From AP-15 sp963845735 (lineage in GTDB: Bacteria; Pseudomonadota; Alphaproteobacteria; ATCC43930; CGMCC-115725), in the NCBI GenBank assembly GCA_963845735.1, contig CAWJTR010000008.1, positions 186,001 to 250,000 on the forward strand: DNA of 64,000 nt. The letters are read 5' to 3'. This document shows, piece by piece, positions 54,572 to 63,107 of this stretch (its first letter is position 1; each line of letters begins with the position of its first letter). The position numbers and the translations under genes are program-made. The notes beneath the pieces are model-generated. The model worked only from the letters and a program-made list of their open reading frames with translations, was not told the origin of the DNA and searched no databases.

Positions 54572-55402
54572 ATGACAACGATCCCAAACCCGGTCGAAGA
54601 CCATTACGCGAGCCGCGATCTCGGCGCGGTGATCCTTGCCGCGCTGCAGGGGATGGGCAAGGACATCGAGCATCTGACCCCGGACGATCTCGCCCCGGTC
54701 GACGAGTTCCACGGCGGCCAGCGGCCGGCGACGATCCGGCTCGCCGAGCTGCTCGGATTGACCGGCGCCGAGCGCGTGCTCGATGTCGGCTCCGGCCTGG
54801 GCGGGCCGTCGCGCTTTCTGGCCTGGCGCTATGGCGTGCGGGTCAGCGGCGTCGATCTGACCGCCGAATTCGTCCGGGTCGCCGACATGCTGACCCGCCG
54901 CACCGGGCTGGTCGGGAAAGTCGACTACCGCCAGGGCGATGCGCTCGACCTGCCGTTCGCCGAGGCGAGCTTCGATGCCGTCTGGTCGCAGAATGCGGCG
55001 ATGAACATCGCCGACCGCGACCGTCTCTACGGCGAGATGCGGCGCGTGCTGAAACCGGGTGGACGGCTCGCCTTGCAGGAAGTCGCGGCCGGTCCCGGCG
55101 GCGACCCGCACTTTCCGGTGCAGTGGGCGCGCGAGCCGGCCATCAGCTTTCTGTTCTCCGCCGCCGTGACCCGGGCAAAGCTCGAAGCCGCCGGCTTTCG
55201 GGTCGTGACCTGGCAGGATACCACGGCGGAGGCCTTGGAATCAGCCGCAAGGCGCTCGCGCAATGCGGCCACAGCACCCCCGCCGCTTGGGACCCACCTG
55301 ATCCTCGGCGACGATTGGCAGGCGATGTTTCGCAATTCCGCCCGCAATCTCGAAGAGCGCCGCACCGAACTCTTCAACGCCATCCTCGAACGGGGGGATT
55401 AG
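54572..55402 (+). CDS. Class I SAM-dependent methyltransferase (sarcosine/dimethylglycine or SAM UbiE-like)
   Basis: This 276-residue methyltransferase has motif I VLDVGSGLGGPSRFLA, motif II around GVDLTAEFVRVAD, DALDLPFAEASFDAVWSQNA and motif IV as VLKPGGRLALQEVAAG. The ATG at 54572 lies after GGAGAGG. It starts 22 bases after the toxin stop but probably has its own role. It resembles small-molecule methyltransferases of the UbiE/glycine-betaine type; substrate unknown. Confidence 0.88.
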   Translation: MTTIPNPVEDHYASRDLGAVILAALQGMGKDIEHLTPDDLAPVDEFHGGQRPATIRLAELLGLTGAERVLDVGSGLGGPSRFLAWRYGVRVSGVDLTAEFVRVADMLTRRTGLVGKVDYRQGDALDLPFAEASFDAVWSQNAAMNIADRDRLYGEMRRVLKPGGRLALQEVAAGPGGDPHFPVQWAREPAISFLFSAAVTRAKLEAAGFRVVTWQDTTAEALESAARRSRNAATAPPPLGTHLILGDDWQAMFRNSARNLEERRTELFNAILERGD

Positions 55403-55440
55403 CGAACTTTTCGCTAAGCTCCGGGCGCCTCTCATCCTTC

Positions 55441-55545
55441 GTCATGGCCGGACTTGTTCTGCACAAGGCCGGGCATCCACGTGCCCGGGTCGGGCCTGAA
55501 AAAACACGTGGATCACCGGCACAAGCCCGGTGATGACACCGGGAT
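55441..55545. repeat. Palindromic dispersed repeat, family A, copy 2
   Basis: GTCATGGCCGGACTTGTTC, GGCCGGGCATCCACGTG, ACACGTGGATCACCGG and CAAGCCCGGTGATGAC follow in the same order as at 23025-23112. It is just downstream of the methyltransferase gene. Confidence 0.75.
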
Positions 55546-55656
55546 GAGCTGCCTTGTTACAATCAAATTCATTGACTACTCATGGATCGGGTGGCGGGCG
55601 TCAAAAATGAGGGTCGAACAGTTCCCACAACGGGGTCCCATCCGGGACAGTGCGGC

Positions 55657-55989
55657 GTGAGCGAAATCGACGAAGACTTTTTTCTGATGGCGAACCTGTT
55701 TCCGGCTGACACCGGACTGGCGATGGTGGTGTGGGTTTTGGAACGCGGTCATGCGCGCCAAGATGTCCGGATCGAGGTCAACCAGTCGCACGGCACGCGG
55801 ATGTTGCCCGGGAATCTTGCGACCGTGGCGGTGCGCCCGACACCGCGGCTCATAGCGGGCCAATTGTCGGCGGCCGACATGCAAGCGGTCAGCGAGTGGA
55901 TCCGGCTCAACGAGGCGGCGCTGGTCGCTTATTGGGAATATCAGATCAGCACCGCGGGATTAATGCAGCGATTGCGGCGGCTGCCGTGA
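55657..55989 (+). CDS. Hypothetical protein, 110 residues
   Basis: The GTG start at 55657 gives VSEIDEDFFLMANLFPADTG, then MVVWVLERGHARQDVRIEVN and RMLPGNLATVAVRPTPRLIA. The mixed alpha/beta pattern and lack of membrane segment suggest a small cytoplasmic protein. I recall unnamed relatives in alphaproteobacteria but no function. A family B repeat starts at the end of the gene. Confidence 0.6.
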   Translation: MSEIDEDFFLMANLFPADTGLAMVVWVLERGHARQDVRIEVNQSHGTRMLPGNLATVAVRPTPRLIAGQLSAADMQAVSEWIRLNEAALVAYWEYQISTAGLMQRLRRLP

Positions 55990-56164
55990 CCGAGTCGATA
56001 CACTCGGCACGCATCACCCCCGCCCCGACCCGCCCCCATCGAGGGGGCGGGAGTACGAATGTGGGCTGCCGACACAGTCCCTCCCCCGGGGTGCCGACAC
56101 AGGCCCTCCCCGCCGACACAAGCCCTCCCCCTTGATGGGGGGAGGGTTCGGGAGGGGGTGAGGG
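55988..56164. repeat. Double-hairpin repeat, family B, copy 2 (expanded)
   Basis: CCCGCCCCC-ATCGA-GGGGGCGGG is followed by three tandem CC-rich pieces each starting with GCCGACACA, then CCCTCCCCC-TTGAT-GGGGGAGGG and the G-run segment GGGTTCGGGAGGGGG. Copy 1 at 36251 lacks the tandem pieces. Confidence 0.78.
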
Positions 56165-56172
56165 GGCTCGAT

Positions 56173-56486
56173 GCGTCCTTCGAGACAGCCGCGTTGCGGC
56201 TTCCTCAGAGCCTGCCCCGGCGCAGGCCGGGGATGAGGCGGTTTCTCAATGCTATAAGAACGTACGTCATGGTGAGGAGCGCCGAAGGCGCGTCTCGAAC
56301 CACGCACGGCGGCCAGTGCCGCACCCGGCTTTCGTTTCGAGACCAATTCCTTCACACGCTCTTTCGCCGGGGCGACGAGGAAGAGAAACCAGGAACCATC
56401 TGTTTGGTTCATAAACGCCGCATCCCAAGGCGTTAGTGGGGCGGTCTGGCTCCGATATTTTAGCTGGATAAACAAGACTGGCGGCG
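56173..56486. repeat. 314-bp direct repeat, family E, copy 1
   Basis: This block begins GCGTCCTTCGAGACAGCC and ends GGATAAACAAG-CTGGCGGC. It is closely similar over its whole length to 57841-58155, in the same orientation. Internal palindromes include GGTGAGGAGCGCCGAAGG and CCCCGGCGCAGGCCGGGG. The two copies bracket the Cys-rich secreted protein gene. Confidence 0.88.
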
Positions 56487-56722
56487 GGGAAGTCTCGGAG
56501 GTTGACATTCGATTTCGCGTTTACCTTAGAAGGTTCTTTCATAATCGGGTCGGATTATGATGGCTTTGATGCGAGCGCTGGAGACGGCAAGATGTTGTGT
56601 TTTGCCAAGCGTCGCTTCGAGATGGAATGAAACCGCGATATTGCCAGGCCCTGATTTTGAATGCTCACTAAGACCCCCGGTCGTGATACACCGATTTCAC
56701 ATAAGCCGGGAGGAAACACCCC

Positions 56723-57475
56723 ATGAAGCGACGTAGCATGCCGACACACCGTTCGGGGAGAGCGTGGCTGATCGGCATCGGGCTGGCGGTTGGGCTGATA
56801 TTGGCAGCCGGCGATTCGGGGTTGAGCCCAGCCAATGCCGGCACGGCCACGACCTCGCACAATTTCTTCAAGGTCTGCGACGGCACGGCCGCCGACGGGA
56901 CCCCGGTTCCCCACGGTCTTTGCGCCGTTGCCAGTTGCTTTGTGCTCAACAACCTCGCCTACTGCGAGTGCGATGTCGCGTCCGGCGACAGCATCAGCCT
57001 GCCGTTCAAATTCGATAGCGAGCAGGATATCTGCACGGTCAATGCAGCGGGTGTGGGGAACGGCTACATGGCGAGCACTTTCAGCTTTCCCCCCTCGGTC
57101 AGCCCAGGCACCGAAAATCAGGCGCTCTACACGTGCCCGCCGCTCGTCTCGAATGGAACCTATGCTCAGTGCGACGGCGGGATCTGTTTCACCAGTGCGC
57201 AATCGGTTCCGGGTTCTGGCCAGCCGCCGGGGAGCAGCCAAATTATCTGCTCTTGCCCGATCGCATCGCCCGCCCAGGCGAGGCTGGGCTACCAGATCCC
57301 CGGCCCCTACCCCTGCCAGAAATCGTTCTTCAAGAACTGCGGCAGCGCGACCGCCAACACGAACACGGGCTCAACGATCTATTCCGGCGCCCCGATTGGC
57401 TCAGCCGCCTACCTGACCAAGCAGCTCTATGGCTACCTCCCGCCCATCAACCAATGCCCTTCACCGCATGATTGA
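56723..57475 (+). CDS. Cys-rich secreted hypothetical protein
   Basis: This 250-residue protein has a signal peptide (hydrophobic GIGLAVGLILAAG, cleavage near NAG/TAT) and about 15 cysteines spread over the mature chain, including pairs CECD and QCDGGIC and a CSC. GGGAGG precedes the ATG. No catalytic motif or membrane segment follows the signal peptide. An even number of Cys is not certain. A TTGACA at 56502-56507 with a weak -10 may drive it. The gene lies between two near-identical 314-bp repeats. Confidence 0.8.
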   Translation: MKRRSMPTHRSGRAWLIGIGLAVGLILAAGDSGLSPANAGTATTSHNFFKVCDGTAADGTPVPHGLCAVASCFVLNNLAYCECDVASGDSISLPFKFDSEQDICTVNAAGVGNGYMASTFSFPPSVSPGTENQALYTCPPLVSNGTYAQCDGGICFTSAQSVPGSGQPPGSSQIICSCPIASPAQARLGYQIPGPYPCQKSFFKNCGSATANTNTGSTIYSGAPIGSAAYLTKQLYGYLPPINQCPSPHD

Positions 57476-57840
57476 GGTGTTTTTGGCGAATTTAAGTGGA
57501 CAACGGTACCGCGCGCGATTCCGAGAAACCCAATTCTGCGACCAGCACGGTGCACCGACCGCGCCCGCCCGATCAATGGGTCACGGTTCCCGCAACATAT
57601 GACTAGAAACTCACATGCGAAACCGCCCCATCGGTTAGCCGACCGCAAGCGCCGGCCCTCGGCTTAGCGGTGCGAATTCGACGCTCGGCACCCGCCTCCT
57701 TTTCCGTCATGCCCGCGAAAGCGCGGCGCCCAGAGCCTGCCCCTGGCTTGAACAGGAGGCAGCCAACACCGTACCAACGGCGCCCGGACCCCCGCTTTCG
57801 AGCGTGTGAGGGAATTGAAGGATGGCTGGGTCGGCACGGT

Positions 57841-58155
57841 GCGTCCTTCGAGACAGCCGCGTCGCGGCTTCCTCGGAGCCTGCCCCGGCGCAGGCCGGGG
57901 ATGAGGTGGTTTCTCAATGCCATCAACAACGTACGTCATGGTGAGGAGCGCCGAAGGCGCGTCTCGAACCACGCACGGCGGCCGTGCCGCACCCGGCTTT
58001 CGTTTCGAGACCAATTCCTTCACACGCTCTTTCGCCGGGGCGACGCGAAAGAGAAACCGGGAACCATCTATCTGGTTCATAAACGCCGCATGCTAAGGTA
58101 TTAGTGGGACGACCTGGCTCCGATATTTAGCAGGATAAACAAGGCTGGCGGCAGG
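57841..58155. repeat. 314-bp direct repeat, family E, copy 2
   Basis: It matches 56173-56486 with scattered differences: among others the GCGTCCTTCGAGACAGCC start, CGTACGTCATGGTGAGG, CTTTCGTTTCGAGACCAA and GAAAGAGAAACC segments. Spacing between the two copies is about 1.67 kb. Confidence 0.88.
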
Positions 58156-58242
58156 CAGCAGACTTCAACCGTCGCAGAAACGGGGTAACCGACCGGGTAA
58201 ACCGGCGTGGGGCGTCGAGCTTGTCGGTGGTTTGGTGGTTTT

Positions 58243-58519
58243 TTAAACACGCTTCCGACGTCGTCGGATCAAGCCGAGTGCAGCCAAAGCGGTGCCGAAG
58301 AGCGTGAGCGAGGCGGGTTCCGGAACAGAACTTAGGGGTGCTATGGTTGCCGAGACGCCAGTGTTTTGGAGTCCACCGCCCGGCCCCACAGAGAATTCCA
58401 CCATTTCCCCGGTTGTCAGGCTTAGGTCGGTATCGAATGGCACAATCTGTCCATTGGCAGTGACGCTGGAATTGAAAAGAACAATATCATTTGCCAGCAC
58501 GGCAACGAAGGTGCCGCGT
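58243..58519 (-). pseudogene. Truncated PEP-CTERM protein gene (3' part)
   Basis: Only the C-terminal about 90 residues remain: TFVAVLANDIVLFNSSV and SLTTGEMVEFSVGPGGGLQN, then VPEPASLTLFGTALAALG with a basic tail RRRRKR. There is no start codon with ribosome site, and the reading frame runs upstream straight into the 3' end of the oxidase operon at 58520. This places a DNA junction near 58515. Confidence 0.8.
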
Positions 58520-58864
58520 TCACAAGCACACGGTAAGGAGCGTCGTCGCGCCGAGAGTGAAGATTGTGGTGGCGAATGCGGCGATGGTCGCCCACAGGGC
58601 CGCCATGCGGAGGAATGCGCCGGTCTGGCCGAAATCGCGGCTCGGGTCGGCGCTACCGAGATGGCGCCACATCCAGCCGATCACGGCCAGATGTGCGAGG
58701 AGCACAAGGGCAAGGCCAAGCCGCAGCGGACCGGCGGACCAGGCAAAGGTGCAGCCGATGGCGTGGACGGCGTAGACAACGACAAGCGCGCTGCACCAGA
58801 CGAGGAACCCGGCGGCGAGCCACCAGAGATATCCGGGCGGCACGGGATCTGTGCGCGCGGTCAT
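58520..58864 (-). CDS. Small membrane protein of the oxidase operon
   Basis: This 114-residue protein has three hydrophobic segments (about 13-33, 46-65 and 85-108). Its last codons abut the truncated PEP-CTERM gene. It overlaps the fused oxidase gene by ATGA. Size and position suggest a COX4-like small subunit or an assembly factor; sequence motifs do not prove it. Confidence 0.72.
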   Translation of the reverse strand: MTARTDPVPPGYLWWLAAGFLVWCSALVVVYAVHAIGCTFAWSAGPLRLGLALVLLAHLAVIGWMWRHLGSADPSRDFGQTGAFLRMAALWATIAAFATTIFTLGATTLLTVCL

Positions 58865-61392
58865 GTTCCCAGGCTCCTCACCAGGGCGGGCAGTGCCGAC
58901 ACGAGGCCAAGCGCGATCACGCCGGTCACGACCGTGTAGTCGAGCCAGAGCCGCGTCAGGCGCAGATCCGTCGACCGTAGCGACGACAGAAAGCCGGCCT
59001 CGAGGCGCAGCAGATTACTGAGCAGGAAGAGCAGCCCGATGCCGGCATGAAACGCGACATAGGCCAATAGTGCGGCTGCGGTCGCGCCCAGGGCATGCTC
59101 GGTCGGATGCGGAACGATGCCGCCGACCAGCCCAACGACCACGGCGATGGCAGCGACAAGCCCGAGGGCGGCGAGCCCGATCCAGCCGCGCGCCATACCG
59201 CCGCCGCCGATCGACCGCAGCGATCCGCGGGCCGCCGTCGCGGCGACGACGAGGGCCACGACGGCCGCGAAGGCGAGCCCCAGATTGGGTGTGAATGTCT
59301 GCGCCGGCGGCCAGTTCGGGGCGGAGATCCAGAGATAGAGCGTCCCGAACAGCAGGGACGTGAACAACGTGCCATCGGCGATCAGCGTAAAGATCAGCGC
59401 CCACCACGGCGGCGAACCGGCCAGCTCGGTATGCGGCGGCACACTGACGCCCCGGCCGACCGGCAGCGGGCCGTAGTCCCGATTCAGCCCGGCGCTCTGC
59501 CCTGCCAGTAAAAAAAGCCCGGCGACCACCAGCGCCGCGGCCAGAGCTAAAAAATAGAACCGGAAAAGCATCGCCAACACCGCCACCCCGGTGGCGAGCG
59601 CCGTGTAGAATGGCAGGTAGGACGAGCGCGACAGCACAATGAGCTGCTCGGGCGCCCCGGACGTCATATGCACGCCCAGCGTCTCCTGCCACCCGTTGCG
59701 CACGAACCCGAGATATCCGTCACCTCGCGCCAAAGATGGCGCGAGTCCCTCGGGAGCGGTACGGTCGGGTCCGACACCGACATGCGCGATCGAGGCGAAA
59801 TTATACGGCGCCGGGGGGATCGGCATGGCCCATTCCAGCGACTCCGCTCTCCAAGGGTCGCGGCGCGCGCGACGCCCATAGCGAAGTTGCGTGAGAAGAT
59901 CGATCACCACCAGTGCGAAACCGATGGTCATGATGAACCCGCCCACCGAGGATAGCAGGTTGAGCCAGTTCCAGCCTTCATCCCCCGAGTAGGTGTAGAT
60001 CCGCCGCGGCATGCCGCGCAGCCCGGTCAGGTGCATCATGAAGAAGGTCAGATTGAAGCCGACGAAGACCAGCCAGAAGGCGGGTATCGATAGCTGGTGC
60101 GTCGCCATGCGTCCGCTCAGCAGCGGCAGCCAGTAATAGAGCGCCGCCAGCATCGGAAAGGCGAGCGCCCCGGCCACGACGTAGTGCATGTGGGCGACGA
60201 CGAAGTAGGTGTCATGCGCCTGCCAGTCGAACGGCACCATGGCCAGCATCACACCCGTCAACCCGCCGATCGCGAAGATGAAGAAGAAGCCGAACACGTA
60301 CAGCATCGGCACGTTCCAAGCCGGCCTGCCATGCGCCAGCGTGGCCAGCCAGGCGAAGACCTGGACGGCCGTCGGTACCGCGACGATCGCCGAACTCGCG
60401 GAGAAGAAGGCGAGCGCGAGGTGCGGGATGCCCACCGTGAACATGTGGTGCACCCAGATGCCAAAACTCACGAAGGCGAGGGCAATGATCGCGACGACGA
60501 TTGCCCGGTAGCCGACGAGCGGCGCGCCGGCAAGAACCGGGATGATGGTGGACAGAACGCCGGCCATCGGCAGGAAGATGATGTAGACGTCCGGGTGGCC
60601 GAACAGCCAAAACAGGTGCTGCCACAGCAGCGGATCGCCGCCCCGTGTCGGGTCAAAAAATGGCAGATGGAAGGCCCGCTCGACCTCGAGCAAAATCGAA
60701 CCGAGGATCAGCGGCGGGAACGCCGCCACCATCATCAGCGCGGTGATCAGCATGTACCAGCCGAAGATCGGCATCCGGTCGAGCGACATGCCCGGCGCGC
60801 GAATTTTCAGAATCGAGACGATGATCTCCACCGCCAGCGTCAGCGCCGAGATTTCGACGAAGGTCACGCCCAGCAACCAGACATCGGCGTTCATGCCCGG
60901 CGTGTAGACGTTGGAACTGAGCGGCGTGTACATGAACCAGCCGGTATCCGGCGCCACGCCGGCGAGCAGCGCGCCGGTCAGGATCGTGCCGCCGAACAGG
61001 TAGCACCAGTAGCCATAGGCCGTCAGCCGCGGGAACGCGAGATCGCGCGTGCCGAGAATCTTCGGTGTCAGATAGGCCGCCACGCCCTCCACAAGGGGGA
61101 TGGCGAACAGAAACAGCATCACCGACCCGTGCATGGTGAAGACCTGGTTGTAGGTCTCCGGCGTCATAAAGGCCGCCATGGGCGTTGCAAGCTGGACGCG
61201 GGTCAGCATGCCGAGAACGCCGCCGATCGCGAAGAAGACGAACGCCGTGGTCATGAAGCGCAGGCCGATGACGGAGTGGTTGACCGCGGCGAGGCGCTGC
61301 AGTCCTGGCCCGGTCCCCCATACCGCGGCGAGTTGCCGATGCAGCCGCAGCGCCGGGTTTCCCTGCGGCGGCCGATCGCTGGATGCGCTCAT
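58861..61392 (-). CDS. Cytochrome c oxidase subunit I fused to subunit III
   Basis: This 843-residue protein carries a complete subunit I (about 1-580) with the heme ligands H88 and H403, Cu-B ligands H266, H315, H316, and the cross-linked Tyr270, and a C-terminal subunit III-like domain with WWALIFTLIADGTLFTSLLFG. In the active-site stretch GHPDVYIIFLP an Asp268 replaces the usual Glu of HPEVY, and PTAVQVFAWLATL has Gln344 where A1-type oxidases have the K-channel Lys. The ATG at 61390-61392 overlaps the coxB stop. Frame intact. Confidence 0.93.
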   Translation of the reverse strand: MSASSDRPPQGNPALRLHRQLAAVWGTGPGLQRLAAVNHSVIGLRFMTTAFVFFAIGGVLGMLTRVQLATPMAAFMTPETYNQVFTMHGSVMLFLFAIPLVEGVAAYLTPKILGTRDLAFPRLTAYGYWCYLFGGTILTGALLAGVAPDTGWFMYTPLSSNVYTPGMNADVWLLGVTFVEISALTLAVEIIVSILKIRAPGMSLDRMPIFGWYMLITALMMVAAFPPLILGSILLEVERAFHLPFFDPTRGGDPLLWQHLFWLFGHPDVYIIFLPMAGVLSTIIPVLAGAPLVGYRAIVVAIIALAFVSFGIWVHHMFTVGIPHLALAFFSASSAIVAVPTAVQVFAWLATLAHGRPAWNVPMLYVFGFFFIFAIGGLTGVMLAMVPFDWQAHDTYFVVAHMHYVVAGALAFPMLAALYYWLPLLSGRMATHQLSIPAFWLVFVGFNLTFFMMHLTGLRGMPRRIYTYSGDEGWNWLNLLSSVGGFIMTIGFALVVIDLLTQLRYGRRARRDPWRAESLEWAMPIPPAPYNFASIAHVGVGPDRTAPEGLAPSLARGDGYLGFVRNGWQETLGVHMTSGAPEQLIVLSRSSYLPFYTALATGVAVLAMLFRFYFLALAAALVVAGLFLLAGQSAGLNRDYGPLPVGRGVSVPPHTELAGSPPWWALIFTLIADGTLFTSLLFGTLYLWISAPNWPPAQTFTPNLGLAFAAVVALVVAATAARGSLRSIGGGGMARGWIGLAALGLVAAIAVVVGLVGGIVPHPTEHALGATAAALLAYVAFHAGIGLLFLLSNLLRLEAGFLSSLRSTDLRLTRLWLDYTVVTGVIALGLVSALPALVRSLGT

Positions 61393-62057
61393 TCTTTCGC
61401 CTTCGACGACGCAGGCGACGACGCGGCCGCTTGGGCGAGTGCCGCGGAAAAGTCCTTTGCCGGATGGACGATCACGGCGAACCGCATCAGGGCGTGGCCG
61501 ATGCCGCAGAATTCGGAGCACTGTCCTTCGTAACGGCCCGGTTCATCGGCCTGGATGCGCAGGACGTTCACATGCCCCGGCACCGCGTCGATCTTGCCGG
61601 CAAAGCGCGGAATCCAGAATGAATGGATGACGTCCAGGCTGCTGACGATGATGTCGACAGAGACGCCTGCGGGCAGGTGCAGGACATTCACGGTCTGCAC
61701 CCCGCCTTCGCCGGGATAGCGGAACGTCCAGCTCCATTGCCGGCCCTCGGCTTCGATTCGCTGCCGGGCGGGCTCCGGCAACGGCAGAAGCCGCTCGCCC
61801 GTGATCAGCGCATAGGCAACGAGCGGCGTTAGCACTACGCCCGGCAGGACGAGGCCACCGAGCACGATCCAGCGTGCGCCCGACACGCTCGAGCCCCAGC
61901 CGGGCCGCCCCACCACCAGCGCGAAGAGGCCGAGGACAAGCGCGAAGATGGCTGCCGAGCCCGCCAGCATCACCCACCACAGTGTCGCGATCGCATCCGC
62001 CGACGGCCCGGAGGCAGAGAGCGTCGACAGCGGCCCGCCGCAGCCGGCCAGCGCCAT
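61389..62057 (-). CDS. coxB: Cytochrome c oxidase subunit II
   Basis: This protein of about 222 residues has two membrane helices (about 18-42 and 55-75) and the Cu-A domain with HSFWIPRFAGK and CSEFCGIGHALM, so all Cu-A ligands are present. It starts MALAGCGGP: this looks like the lipobox end of a lipoprotein signal, and upstream codons (RNLSRPAVQLGST) would supply a positive n-region, but I see no ATG, GTG or TTG for a longer start. The true start may therefore be a rare codon upstream. It overlaps the fused subunit gene. Confidence 0.92.
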   Translation of the reverse strand: MALAGCGGPLSTLSASGPSADAIATLWWVMLAGSAAIFALVLGLFALVVGRPGWGSSVSGARWIVLGGLVLPGVVLTPLVAYALITGERLLPLPEPARQRIEAEGRQWSWTFRYPGEGGVQTVNVLHLPAGVSVDIIVSSLDVIHSFWIPRFAGKIDAVPGHVNVLRIQADEPGRYEGQCSEFCGIGHALMRFAVIVHPAKDFSAALAQAAASSPASSKAKE

Positions 62058-62129
62058 GGTCGATCCGAGTTGAACGGCCGGACGCGAGAGGTTACGAATC
62101 CTGCCTGAAGGGTGGGGAGGCCGAGGATC

Positions 62130-62643
62130 ATGGCGGCGAAAGACGATCCGGCGGTCCCGCGCGAAAGTCCGGTTCTGCTGGAGCTGCGCCGGCTCGATGT
62201 CGGATCGGCGGTCGCCGTGGTCGGTCATCCGATCCACGTGATGATGGTGCATTTCCCGATCGCGTTCGTGCTCGCGACTCTCGGCGTCGATGTCTTCTAT
62301 TGGTGGTCGGGCGACCCGTTCTGGGTACGGGTCGGCATCTGGTCGGCCGGCATCGCCTTCTGGACCGGCGTTGCGGCCAGCATCGCCGGCACGGCGGAAC
62401 TCCTGCTCGTGCGTGGCATCCGCGTCCTGGAGGCGAGCTGGTCGCACGCCGTCGCGGCGATGACGCTGGTCGCGATCGCAGGGGCCAGCTGGGGCCTGCG
62501 GCTGACCGATCCCCAATCGATCCTGCCGCACGGCCTCGCATTGTCGGGCCTGGCCGCGGCTGATGACGGCCTTCGCCGGCTGGCACGGGGGCAAGCTCGT
62601 CTTCGATCATGGCGTCGGCATTCTGGTAGCGCCGAAGAACTGA
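62130..62643 (+). CDS. DUF2231 family membrane protein, frameshifted
   Basis: This protein of about 170 residues begins near AKDDPAVPRESPVLL and has VVGHPIHVMMVHFPIAFVLA, followed by three further helices and HAVAAMTLVAIAG. The frame breaks near 62555; continuing gives MTAFAGWHGGKLVFDHGVGI and a stop at 62643. GGAGG precedes the ATG. DUF2231 genes lie beside heme-copper oxidase operons. It faces the CopD-like gene tail to tail, with 37 bases of overlap. Confidence 0.82.
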
Positions 62644-63107
62644 CCAAGCGCCCCGGGCCTGAACAGATCCGTGGCAAACCGGTTGGAGTCGATGTGCGGC
62701 TTGGCGAGCACAATCCAGATGATTGCCGTGATCAGCACGATATAGGCGCTGGACAGCGCGACACAGGAAACCCGGCTAAAGCGGCCATCCGCCAGGAAGA
62801 GCCGCCCCAGCACGAGGCCGGCGACGACATGCAGCATCGCCATCGCCCCGACAAGGACCAGCTTCGTGGAAAACCATTCCTGAAACGTGGCCTGGAGAAA
62901 GATCAGCGCGGTGCCGCTGCCGATAGCGATGACGGCGGCGGGCGAGGCTATCTCGACATAGACGAAACGCGTCATCCGGTGCAGCCGGTCCAATTCCCAG
63001 CCTGGGCCGAGCGCCCCGCGCTGCCGGAACATGAACGGCAGAACAATCAGCCCGGCCGACCAGATCGAGATCGCCGCGAGATGAACGAATTTGAGGAGGA
63101 GGGTCAG
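62607..63107 (-). CDS. CopD-like membrane protein
   Basis: This protein of about 166 residues has four hydrophobic segments and LLLKFVHLAAISIWSAGLIV, a His-containing helix, then FVYVEIASPAAVIAIGSGTALI and WFSTKLVLVGAMAMLHVVAG. The best start is a CTG at 63105-63107 that overlaps the ctaG stop as CTGA; an ATG is lacking. Its position suggests copper supply to the oxidase or a COX assembly role. Confidence 0.7.
   Translation of the reverse strand: MTLLLKFVHLAAISIWSAGLIVLPFMFRQRGALGPGWELDRLHRMTRFVYVEIASPAAVIAIGSGTALIFLQATFQEWFSTKLVLVGAMAMLHVVAGLVLGRLFLADGRFSRVSCVALSSAYIVLITAIIWIVLAKPHIDSNRFATDLFRPGALGQFFGATRMPTP

Noticed and set aside
60097..61533. Plus-strand open frame of 478 codons opposite the oxidase gene
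   Set aside because: Extreme Arg/His/Gln bias and complete overlap with oxidase subunit I.
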